A DNA stretch of 5,242 nt from Candidatus Dadabacteria bacterium UBA2774 (GTDB taxonomy: Bacteria; Desulfobacterota_D; UBA1144; Nemesobacterales; UBA2774): assembly GCA_002352485.1 (NCBI GenBank), contig DEIM01000161.1, positions 1-5,242 on the forward strand, written 5' to 3'. The notes beneath the pieces are model-generated. The model was not told where the DNA came from. It saw only the letters and a list, made by a program, of their open reading frames with translations, and made no database searches. The position numbers and the translations under genes were made by a program. Below are positions 1-4,883 of the stretch, one piece after another (within the stretch, counting starts at the first letter, position 1; each line of letters opens with the position of its first letter).

Positions 1-309
1 CATCTGCTCGAATATTTCGGACATCTTCCCTTCGAGGTGGAGCCCGTTGTAGAAAATAAGCTCGGCTTTTGAAAGGAGCGCCACGTCGCCCGCGCTTGCT
101 TTATAGAGGTGAGGGTCTACACCCGGGCCCATAAGACCCTTAACTTTAACCCTGTCCCCACCAACCACGTGAGCCGCGTCCGCGATCATCCCTGTCGTGG
201 CTACTATGTTTAGAGCCCCTTTATTTAACGGGTCATCCCCATTCTCAGAAGAGCAGGATATAAGAGTAATAACTAAAATAAGTGATAAGAATGCTTTTAC
301 GCTGTTCAT
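1..309 (-). CDS. Metal ABC transporter substrate-binding lipoprotein, TroA/MntA/ZnuA type (5' part only)
   Basis: Only the first 103 codons are in the window; the gene continues past base 1. The product should capture Mn2+ (or Zn2+/Fe2+) in the periplasm and hand it to an ABC permease and ATPase, presumably encoded just beyond the edge. The start has a short basic end and a hydrophobic stretch (residues 5-18). These lead to a lipobox, LISC, with the lipidated Cys at 19. The mature part begins LNIVATTGMIAD, and GPGVDPHLYK (61-70) carries His67, matching the first metal ligand of TroA/PsaA proteins. IFYNGLHLEGKM (85-96) is also typical of this cluster A-I family. The other three ligands lie outside the window. 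No His-rich loop of the ZnuA kind is seen so far, which mildly favours manganese. The ATG follows the regulator's stop codon with no gap (TAAATG), so the two genes are very likely cotranscribed. The family call is firm; the metal is inferred from the neighbouring regulator. Confidence 0.9.
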   Translation of the reverse strand, partial: MNSVKAFLSLILVITLISCSSENGDDPLNKGALNIVATTGMIADAAHVVGGDRVKVKGLMGPGVDPHLYKASAGDVALLSKAELIFYNGLHLEGKMSEIFEQM

Positions 310-987
310 TTAGGATGCCTCCCCGCGCTCACCTTCCACGTCCGACACAAAAACGTACTGCGCTGCCTCTGAGCCGAGTATGTGGCTTGCATCCTCAACT
401 TTAATGGTTATCGGCCCGCTGAAAGGCTCGACCGAGAGCACTTCAATCTTGGTCATCGGGTAGAGGCCCATCTTGCCTACGTATCTGAGTAGATCCGGGT
501 CGTGGTCGCTGACTTCCGCTATTACGCCCGACTGCCCCGGCTGCAGCTCTACAAGGGGAATAGACTCAAGTTCTATAACAGTCCCGTCCCTACTAGGTAT
601 CGGAGAGCCGTGCGGGTCTCTGGTCGGGTACCCAAGCACCTTGTCCATACGGTCTTCAAGGTCTTCTGAAAGTACATGCTCCCACTTCTCCGCCTCGTCA
701 TGCACCTGGTCCCACGGAACCCCTAGGGCTTCGGCAAGGTAGAGCTCGACAAGCCTGTGATGACGTATAACCTCAAGGGCAATCTTTTTTCCCGGACCTG
801 TAAGTTTTACACCCTGATAACGCTTGTGTGTTATAAGCTTTTTTTCCGAGAGCTTTTTCATCATGCTGGTCACGGAAGCCGGCGCAACGCCTAGTTTTTC
901 CGAAATTGAGTTAGTAGTCACTTTCTCGGATTCCTTTTGTATTTCGTATATGGTTTTCAAATAATTTTCTATGGATTCCGTGTACAT
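310..987 (-). CDS. mntR: DtxR/MntR-family metal-dependent transcriptional repressor with C-terminal FeoA/SH3-like domain
   Basis: This 225-residue cytoplasmic repressor binds DNA when loaded with Mn2+ or Fe2+. Residues 1-62 form the winged helix-turn-helix (SISEKLGVAPASVTSMMKKL is the recognition region). Residues 65-120 are the dimerisation and metal-binding domain, with H77, E81, H96, E100, E103 and H104 at conserved ligand positions (HDEAEKWEH). A FeoA/SH3-like domain covers about 142-217, so the architecture is the long DtxR/IdeR form, not the short Bacillus MntR form. Position 100 is Glu, as in manganese-responsive MntR (E99), where DtxR has Cys102. Position 8, Asp in MntR and Met in DtxR, is Asn. 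I therefore favour manganese sensing, but iron cannot be excluded. AGGAGA (994-999) precedes the ATG by 6 bases. Its promoter holds an inverted repeat over the predicted transcription start, implying autorepression. The next gene, a metal-binding importer lipoprotein, starts immediately after its stop codon. Confidence 0.92.
   Translation of the reverse strand: MYTESIENYLKTIYEIQKESEKVTTNSISEKLGVAPASVTSMMKKLSEKKLITHKRYQGVKLTGPGKKIALEVIRHHRLVELYLAEALGVPWDQVHDEAEKWEHVLSEDLEDRMDKVLGYPTRDPHGSPIPSRDGTVIELESIPLVELQPGQSGVIAEVSDHDPDLLRYVGKMGLYPMTKIEVLSVEPFSGPITIKVEDASHILGSEAAQYVFVSDVEGERGEAS
318..324 (-). promoter_or_regulatory. Shine-Dalgarno site for the substrate-binding protein gene
   Basis: GGGGAGG on the minus strand lies inside the last codons of the upstream regulator gene, 8 bases before the ATG at 309. 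It fixes that start and shows that the second gene can be translated efficiently from a shared mRNA. Confidence 0.75.
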
Positions 988-1081
988 AGAGCTTCTCCTG
1001 TTTTTACTTTTTACTGTCTAAATTGATACTCCCGCAATATTTATACTCGCCTATACGCCTGCATTAAAATCCTCTAAATCA

Positions 1082-1103
1082 ATTTTTAGCCTTGCCTAAA
1101 AAT
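1082..1103 (-). promoter_or_regulatory. Probable MntR/DtxR-type operator of the mntR operon
   Basis: A near-perfect inverted repeat has 8-base perfect arms (ATTTTTAG and CTAAAAAT) around a 6-base centre. The minus-strand core reads TTTAGGCAAGGCTAAA. TTAG-N6-CTAA is the geometry of the DtxR consensus, and TAGGCAAGGCTA also resembles known MntR sites. It begins one base downstream of the -10 box and covers the predicted transcription start, the classic place for a repressor. That MntR itself binds here is inferred from the motif and the location. Confidence 0.75.
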
Positions 1104-1132
1104 AGTGTATTTGCAATACGCCCCACTGTCAA
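1104..1132 (-). promoter_or_regulatory. Sigma70-type promoter of the mntR operon
   Basis: On the minus strand, TTGACA (1127-1132) is a perfect -35 box, followed by a 17-base spacer and TACACT (1104-1109) as -10. Transcription should start near 1097, inside the operator, giving a leader of about 110 bases before the mntR ATG. The -35 box ends 15 bases beyond the stop codon of the upstream barrel gene, and I see no convincing terminator between them. Read-through from the barrel gene is therefore possible. Confidence 0.75.
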
Positions 1133-1146
1133 GATTGATTACACCT

Positions 1147-1974
1147 TCAGAATAGAAATGTAAAAGCGGCGGTAAGTATGACTTGCTCGTCTGTGTTCTT
1201 TGTATAGAGGTCTGGAGTCACACCCATAATGACCGTCAGCCAATCCGTCACAGGAGACGTGAAGCCTGCGGTAATATTGACGATCTGAATATTGTCCTCA
1301 CCCTCAGGGTCTTCAAACGCGTAAGCTGTCTCTACTGCCGGCTGAAACCAGGGGGTTACAAAATAGCCAAACCCAACCTCAGAGACGAAGCTCCAGGCAT
1401 CGTCTTCAATTATCCCGAACACAAAATCCGCATCCATTGAGAACTCTTCTGTGAAGTTTTTAGTGAGTATCAGTCCGCCGGGCTCGACTATCCAAAGAGC
1501 GTCATTGTTTGTCGGAATCGTCACTCCGCCTTGATAAGCGAGTGAGAAAGGGAAATTCTCGCCCTCGTCCAGAAACCTGAACTTTAAGCCTGTTTCTATG
1601 TCTCCGAAATCAGAGTTCCTTTGAATGAGGTCTGAGTCCTCAACGTCCAGATAATTAATATTGGCGCCGATCTCGAGGTTATGAAGAGCACCCAGAGTAA
1701 ATCTCACCCCACCCCCGAACCTTGTGGTATTGTCACTGTCATCGACAAATTCGACTCCGAAAAAGGGCTCTATCTCAAATTTTCCCCTGGGCACGGTCTC
1801 TGCGCTCGGGACAATAACTTTAGAGTTCGATATGCCCCCAACAGCCCGTGCTATATCCGCCTTAGTCACCAATAACATAAAAATCGTAACGAAGAGCATT
1901 ATGAAAATTTGCAAGAGCCCATGTTGGCATATGGTCAATCGCAAACGATTAGTGACATAGGTTATCTCTCTCAT
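1147..1974 (-). CDS. Outer-membrane beta-barrel protein, transporter/phenol MetA-pathway (PF13557-like) family; candidate metal channel
   Basis: This 275-residue protein has a long signal peptide: a polar start, a hydrophobic core at about 20-37, and likely cleavage after ARA at 44. The mature part alternates aromatic and polar residues in strand-like stretches with acidic turns, and ends AAFTFLF. A terminal Phe is the usual outer-membrane assembly signal. SDFGDIETGLKFRFL (121-135), then a strand reaching VTIPT (151-155), resembles the putative transporter family once named after a phenol degradation gene; exact family membership is not proven. GGAGGT (1983-1988) lies 8 bases before the ATG and supports this start over the internal Met26, which would lack a charged N-terminus. 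The gene lies upstream of mntR on the same strand. Its promoter carries the same kind of operator, so it is probably repressed by metal-loaded MntR. A role in manganese entry across the outer membrane is an inference from that regulation, comparable to the regulated outer-membrane Mn channel MnoP of Bradyrhizobium, with no homology claimed. Confidence 0.8.
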   Translation of the reverse strand: MREITYVTNRLRLTICQHGLLQIFIMLFVTIFMLLVTKADIARAVGGISNSKVIVPSAETVPRGKFEIEPFFGVEFVDDSDNTTRFGGGVRFTLGALHNLEIGANINYLDVEDSDLIQRNSDFGDIETGLKFRFLDEGENFPFSLAYQGGVTIPTNNDALWIVEPGGLILTKNFTEEFSMDADFVFGIIEDDAWSFVSEVGFGYFVTPWFQPAVETAYAFEDPEGEDNIQIVNITAGFTSPVTDWLTVIMGVTPDLYTKNTDEQVILTAAFTFLF

Positions 1975-2043
1975 CTCTCCTCACCTCCAAAGCAAAGCCA
2001 CTCATTATAGCTAAAAATATAATACGTCATCTCAAACTATATT

Positions 2044-2059
2044 TTTAGACAAGTCTAAA
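2044..2059 (-). promoter_or_regulatory. Second probable MntR/DtxR-type operator, upstream of the barrel gene
   Basis: TTTAGACTTGTCTAAA on the minus strand is a palindrome with 7-base perfect arms and a 2-base centre. It shares TTTAG-N6-CTAAA, plus the C and G at core positions 7 and 10, with the site before mntR. It overlaps the edge of the -10 box and covers the predicted start of transcription of the barrel gene. Two matching sites, each at the start of a gene in the same cluster, are unlikely to be chance. Confidence 0.72.
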
Positions 2060-2086
2060 TCATATACAACTCAGATTTTCTGTCAA
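2059..2086 (-). promoter_or_regulatory. Sigma70-type promoter of the outer-membrane barrel gene
   Basis: On the minus strand, TTGACA (2081-2086) is followed by a 16-base spacer and TATGAT (2059-2064), five of six matches to the -10 consensus. The predicted start near 2052 sits in the centre of the inverted repeat and gives a leader of about 78 bases. Confidence 0.72.
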
Positions 2087-2108
2087 TAGAAGAGAAAAAA
2101 GGGGGAAT

Positions 2109-2138
2109 TTGACAAGCATAGGCTATTATATAGATAAT
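2109..2138 (+). promoter_or_regulatory. Probable promoter of the glutaminyl cyclotransferase gene
   Basis: TTGACA (2109-2114), an 18-base spacer and GATAAT (2133-2138) form a good sigma70-type promoter, with a start expected near 2145. Its -35 box is 50 bases from the MntR-like operator, so repression from that site seems unlikely. The TTG of this box is also the first possible start codon of the reading frame downstream. Confidence 0.55.
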
Positions 2139-2174
2139 AAATACAGACAGTGTTACTTACACGTAGATAGAAGT

Positions 2175-3011
2175 ATGGCTGCTTATACTATTATGAAAAC
2201 ACGTGAAATATATGAGTTAAATATAGTAGCGCGAATTATCATATTCACGCTATGTGCGCTGTTCGTACAATTCGAGCAAGCACTGAGCGCGTACTCAAAT
2301 GAAAACGGCAGTGTACCCATATTCGGTTATAAGGTTTTAAACACCTACCCGCACGACCCCGAAGCATTCACACAAGGCTTACTTTTAAATAATGGAAAGC
2401 TCTATGAAAGCACAGGGATCAAGGGCCAGTCTACATTAAGAGAGGTCGATATTACAACAGGCGAAGTTATAAATTCGCACAGTCTAGGGGATGAGTATTT
2501 CGGTGAAGGTATATCAGTGGTTAACACAAAGATAGTACAGCTTACTTGGCGCTCTAAAACCGGATTCGTATATAACACAGCCGATCTGAAGCCGATCGGC
2601 AGATTTAAATATAAGGGCGAGGGTTGGGGTATCACATTTGACGGCAAGCACCTTATTATGAGTAACGGGACTGCAACCCTACAGTTTCTGGACCCGCACA
2701 CTTTTAAAACAGTCGGTGAGCTTGAGGTTCATAATGAAGGGAGCAAAGTCGTAATGCTGAATGAGCTTGAATACATTGAAGGGGAGATATACGCAAACAT
2801 ATTGGGAGCAGACAAGATAGCCAGGATCGACCCACATACCGGACGTGTGACAGGGTGGATTGACCTATCGGGATTACTCAACAAAGAGAACAAAAAAAAG
2901 AGGGTCGACGTCCTAAACGGCATAGCTTATGACAAAGAGAATAAAACTCTACTGGTTACGGGCAAGCTCTGGCCAAAGTTATTCGAGATAGAGATAGTTC
3001 CTAAAAACTAG
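2175..3011 (+). CDS. Glutaminyl-peptide cyclotransferase (glutamine cyclotransferase family), exported
   Basis: The enzyme converts an N-terminal glutamine of peptides or proteins to pyroglutamate with release of ammonia. It belongs to the plant/bacterial beta-propeller type (PF05096), not the zinc-dependent animal type. From this start it has 278 residues: a signal peptide or membrane anchor (about 20-39, ending ALSA), then the propeller from YKVLNTYPHDPEAFTQGLLL (52-71). LYESTG (76-81) contains the conserved Glu (E78) considered catalytic in papaya and Xanthomonas enzymes. Other family signatures are QLTWR (122-126), GEGWGIT (148-154), LNELEY (195-200), VLNGIAYD (246-253) and the end motif VTGKLWPKLFEI (261-272). 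The frame is open back to a TTG at 2109, but that TTG is probably a -35 box and the extra residues do not look like a signal peptide. I therefore chose the ATG at 2175; ATG 2193 is a fair alternative. Neither ATG has a clear Shine-Dalgarno site. Its physiological substrate is unknown, and it ends 26 bases from a convergent gene. Confidence 0.88.
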   Translation: MAAYTIMKTREIYELNIVARIIIFTLCALFVQFEQALSAYSNENGSVPIFGYKVLNTYPHDPEAFTQGLLLNNGKLYESTGIKGQSTLREVDITTGEVINSHSLGDEYFGEGISVVNTKIVQLTWRSKTGFVYNTADLKPIGRFKYKGEGWGITFDGKHLIMSNGTATLQFLDPHTFKTVGELEVHNEGSKVVMLNELEYIEGEIYANILGADKIARIDPHTGRVTGWIDLSGLLNKENKKKRVDVLNGIAYDKENKTLLVTGKLWPKLFEIEIVPKN

Positions 3012-3037
3012 GGCCTTTAGGTTTAAGTACCCCGGGT

Positions 3038-3280
3038 TTATTTAATAAGCGGCTGGTCTTCCATTTCCTCTGTCTCAAGAGGGGCCTCGTCAGACTCGAT
3101 CTCTTCCTCAACTAAAGGGTTATATGTTTTTTCTAAATCCTTGGGCTCGACTCTGGGTGCAAGCTCGTCAGTATCGGCAGGTTCTGAAGGTGCCGCAATA
3201 TCATCCGCCACCTTTGCGCATGACGCTGCGCCAAAAGTAATTCCAACTACTAAAAGTCCTGTAACTATTAAGTTCTTCAT
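3038..3280 (-). CDS. Small, highly acidic putative lipoprotein, function unknown
   Basis: I do not recognise this 80-residue product. It starts MKN with a hydrophobic stretch (4-19) and reaches Cys21 in AASC. The small residues before the Cys fit a lipobox, although Ala at -3 is less usual than Leu. The mature 60 residues contain about 20 Asp/Glu against five Lys/Arg, with several Pro and no clear secondary structure. It is probably a disordered, lipid-anchored envelope protein. GGGAG (3291-3295) lies 10 bases before the ATG, an acceptable site. The gene converges on the cyclotransferase gene with a 26-base gap in which I see no terminator hairpin. It is divergent from the three-helix membrane protein at 3362. 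The coding call rests on the signal peptide, ribosome site and compact placement. Confidence 0.68.
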   Translation of the reverse strand: MKNLIVTGLLVVGITFGAASCAKVADDIAAPSEPADTDELAPRVEPKDLEKTYNPLVEEEIESDEAPLETEEMEDQPLIK

Positions 3281-3361
3281 ATTTTTTATACTCCCTCAGT
3301 TTGTTTTTTCATGAATATCCGGGAAGGATAATACTACACTCAGTTACTTAATTACACCAAT

Positions 3362-3670
3362 ATGACAAAAATAAAACGCACTTTACTCTTCGCTTTTGGA
3401 ATCGCTTTAATCTCGACAGTCGCTTCATTTTTTATTGTGAAAGATTTAGGAGAGGCGTCCATTCTCTTAAAAGATAAGTTCATGTTACTTTGGCTGTCGT
3501 CATTCCTGCCGATTGTAGTCTCGGCGTTCGTTTCCGGATTCCTTTATCATTATCTTTGTGAGTCACGTAAGACTTGGGTCCACATCCTATGGTTCGTATT
3601 AAATTTAACATTTGTTGTTGCATTCTTTGCCATAATTATCAGACTCCTTCTTGTATCGCTAAGCAAATAA
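3362..3670 (+). CDS. Three-helix inner-membrane protein of unknown function
   Basis: This 102-residue protein has three hydrophobic segments, at about 7-26, 41-65 and 72-99. A basic start (KIKR) and basic residues between helices 2 and 3 (ESRKTW) point to an N-terminus-in topology. The 26-40 loop (KDLGEASILLKDK) would be periplasmic. I do not recognise a family or any catalytic motif. The ATG is the only reasonable start, since an in-frame stop lies 33 bases upstream with no other start codon between. It has no obvious Shine-Dalgarno site. A GATAAT at 3327-3332 could be a -10 box, but the matching -35 is poor. The charge pattern and helix lengths make this a believable real gene. Confidence 0.62.
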   Translation: MTKIKRTLLFAFGIALISTVASFFIVKDLGEASILLKDKFMLLWLSSFLPIVVSAFVSGFLYHYLCESRKTWVHILWFVLNLTFVVAFFAIIIRLLLVSLSK

Positions 3671-3696
3671 TATCTCGCTTACAGCGGCGCTATACC

Positions 3697-3723
3697 CGGC
3701 ATTATTTTTCAATGCCGCTCTTT
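3697..3723 (+). terminator. Possible hairpin terminator after the three-helix protein gene
   Basis: CGGCATT (3697-3703) pairs perfectly with AATGCCG (3711-3717) around a 7-base loop and is followed by CTCTTT. The T run is short and interrupted, so termination may be weak. An alternative pairing exists between AGCGGC (3683-3688) and GCCGCT (3714-3719). It sits 26 bases past the stop codon and just before the next promoter, which suits a terminator. Confidence 0.42.
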
Positions 3724-3725
3724 AC

Positions 3726-3754
3726 TTGGAAACGATTTCCCAATACCGTAGAAT
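3726..3754 (+). promoter_or_regulatory. Candidate promoter of the anchored protein gene at 3806
   Basis: TTGGAA (3726-3731), a 17-base spacer and TAGAAT (3749-3754) match sigma70 boxes at four and five of six positions. The predicted start near 3761 gives a leader of about 45 bases. It follows directly after the hairpin at 3697-3717. Confidence 0.45.
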
Positions 3755-3805
3755 TAAACAGGCAATAGCAAATAGGAGCTAAAAAACCATTAGAGCAACA
3801 CTATT

Positions 3806-4240
3806 ATGCAAACGAAATACCTGACCCCCGCACTTCTAGTGATTATCGCTGTTCTGATAATCTTTCTGATATTCCAAAACCGCGAGCTTAGCTCAATCAA
3901 GGTCAAGACCGGGTATGAAGACTCGGTTGTCAGGATCTATGTAGCTCTCTCCTCGGACAAGAATGGAAAGGAATACAATTTAGAGGATGTGGAGGCAATA
4001 CTTGTTAAACACTTCTCAGGGGCTACTGTGCAGGAGACAGTGGGTTATTACGAGGGGAAAAGAGAGAAGAGCCTTAATATAACCATCATCAACTGCTGCG
4101 ACTGGAAGGTGAGTGACAAGAAATTCCGAAAGAAGGTCGATGAACTGAACAAAGAGCTTACTGAGAAGCTGGGTCAGGAAGCGATATTGATAGAGCTCGT
4201 ATCAAACGAGGGTATGGAAGGATTTCAGACTATAGAGTGA
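3806..4240 (+). CDS. Membrane-anchored protein with a predicted ferredoxin-like soluble domain, unknown function
   Basis: This 144-residue product has one N-terminal membrane segment (about 7-23). After it, RELSSIKVK leads into a soluble domain that I predict lies in the periplasm or at the membrane surface. By eye the domain has a beta-alpha-beta-beta-alpha-beta order: strand 41-48 (VVRIYVAL), helix 58-70, strands 73-84 (ATVQETVGYYEG) and 88-97 (KSLNITIINC), helix 104-123, and strand 125-134 (EAILIELVSN). This matches a ferredoxin-like fold. A Cys pair at 97-98 is notable. I cannot name the family; GYYEGKREKSL recalls small alpha/beta proteins of unknown function such as DUF3574, but only loosely. 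The ATG is the first in frame after a TAG at 3791-3793, and no Shine-Dalgarno site sits at the normal distance. The gene converges on the TPR gene with a 30-base gap. Confidence 0.7.
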   Translation: MQTKYLTPALLVIIAVLIIFLIFQNRELSSIKVKTGYEDSVVRIYVALSSDKNGKEYNLEDVEAILVKHFSGATVQETVGYYEGKREKSLNITIINCCDWKVSDKKFRKKVDELNKELTEKLGQEAILIELVSNEGMEGFQTIE

Positions 4241-4270
4241 CTATCAACGAGGACGATAAGGGTTTATTCA

Positions 4271-4726
4271 CTATTCACAGTACTGGTTTAAGTAATACTT
4301 AGCTTCCTGATACCCTAGCTCAAACGCTTCGTTTAATTTTTCACAACCTATTTTTTTGTTCCCGGACTCAAGCTCTGCCAAACCCAGGTAAGCGTAAGCC
4401 TGGCCGTAATAGGGACTCTTCTGAAGAGCCGCCTGTGAGTCTTCTATCGCACCTTTATGGTCACCTGTTTGCAGCTTTGCGTACGCTCTAGATGCATAGG
4501 CCTTCTCATGGTTCGGATTCATTTCAATGACTCTATCAAAATGCACGATAGCCCCGTGCCAGTCGCCTCTATTTCCCAGAGTAACACCATTTTTATGAAT
4601 CTCTCCTTCAGGAGTTACTAACAAAAAAAGGATTATCAGGAACATGCGTATCAGGATAAACGCAATCACTATTCCGACTACGATTAATATCCCTCTTTCC
4701 AAACCGGTAGACATATATTTCAGCAT
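4271..4726 (-). CDS. Membrane-anchored tetratricopeptide-repeat (TPR) protein
   Basis: This 151-residue protein has an N-terminal membrane helix (about 12-37) followed by three TPR-like repeats, at 40-73, 74-107 and 108-141. Repeats 1 and 2 have the usual residues: A59/P71 and A81/A93/P105, with GDWHGAI and GDHKGAI turns. Repeat 3 is more diverged, with Gly127 where a small Ala is common and Tyr139 at the Pro position, and it leans towards the Sel1 type. Such repeats bind other proteins, so this is probably a scaffold or partner of an envelope complex; the partner is not visible here. The ATG at 4726 has no Shine-Dalgarno site, and ATG 4714 (Met5) is an equal alternative. The gene is transcribed away from pyk and towards the anchored protein gene at 3806, with no clear terminator in the 30-base gap. 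Confidence 0.8.
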   Translation of the reverse strand: MLKYMSTGLERGILIVVGIVIAFILIRMFLIILFLLVTPEGEIHKNGVTLGNRGDWHGAIVHFDRVIEMNPNHEKAYASRAYAKLQTGDHKGAIEDSQAALQKSPYYGQAYAYLGLAELESGNKKIGCEKLNEAFELGYQEAKYYLNQYCE

Positions 4727-4760
4727 AGCATATTTTGCAGGACACTTTAACCAGGTACCA

Positions 4761-4788
4761 ACAGTTTTTATTTGCTCTATAAAACTGT
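4761..4788. repeat. Inverted repeat between the TPR gene and pyk
   Basis: ACAGTTTT (4761-4768) and AAAACTGT (4781-4788) are perfect 8-base arms around a 12-base centre. The repeat lies 35-62 bases upstream of the TPR gene start and about 45 bases before the pyk promoter. It could be an operator or a leader hairpin for the TPR gene, but it is AT-rich and could also be chance. Confidence 0.4.
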
Positions 4789-4831
4789 CTAATTGAGAGA
4801 CACCTAAGACTGTAAAATTCTTTTCGGCAGA

Positions 4832-4860
4832 TTAACCTTATGTTAAGAATATTTTACAAT
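4832..4860 (+). promoter_or_regulatory. Candidate promoter of pyk
   Basis: TTAACC (4832-4837), a 17-base spacer and TACAAT (4855-4860) match sigma70 boxes at four and five positions. The predicted start near 4867 leaves a short leader of about 17 bases. TTAAC-N5-GTTAA (4832-4846) is a small palindrome overlapping the -35 box and could be a regulator site. A second possible pair is TTTACA (4853-4858) with CATAAT (4875-4880), which would favour the ATG at 4899 as start codon. Confidence 0.45.
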
Positions 4861-4883
4861 ATTAAAACTCCCGTCATAATTAG

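Noticed and set aside
473..742. Plus-strand open frame of 89 codons
   Set aside because: It lies wholly antisense to the well-supported mntR gene and shows no protein-like features.
988..1097. Manganese riboswitch (yybP-ykoY type) in the mntR leader
   Set aside because: I could not find the conserved loop motifs or a clear set of paired helices in the leader.
1107..1119. Small hairpin GTATT-TGC-AATAC after the barrel gene as a terminator
   Set aside because: The stem is short and AT-rich, has no T tract, and lies within the mntR promoter spacer.
1183..1960. Three plus-strand open frames (1183-1440, 1681-1875, 1724-1960)
   Set aside because: All are antisense to the barrel gene, have no convincing domains, and two overlap each other.
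2044..2114. MntR control of the cyclotransferase gene from the shared divergent region
   Set aside because: The operator lies about 50 bases upstream of that gene's -35 box and is centred on the opposite promoter, so direct repression is unlikely.
2402..2923. Two minus-strand open frames (2402-2701, 2729-2923)
   Set aside because: They are antisense to the cyclotransferase gene, whose family match is clear.
3012..3037. GC-rich CCCGGG between the convergent genes as a terminator
   Set aside because: No stem longer than about 3 base pairs with a following T tract could be built on either strand.
3574..3768. Plus-strand open frame overlapping the end of the three-helix protein gene
   Set aside because: It starts inside the better gene, runs through the hairpin and the next promoter, and its product looks random.
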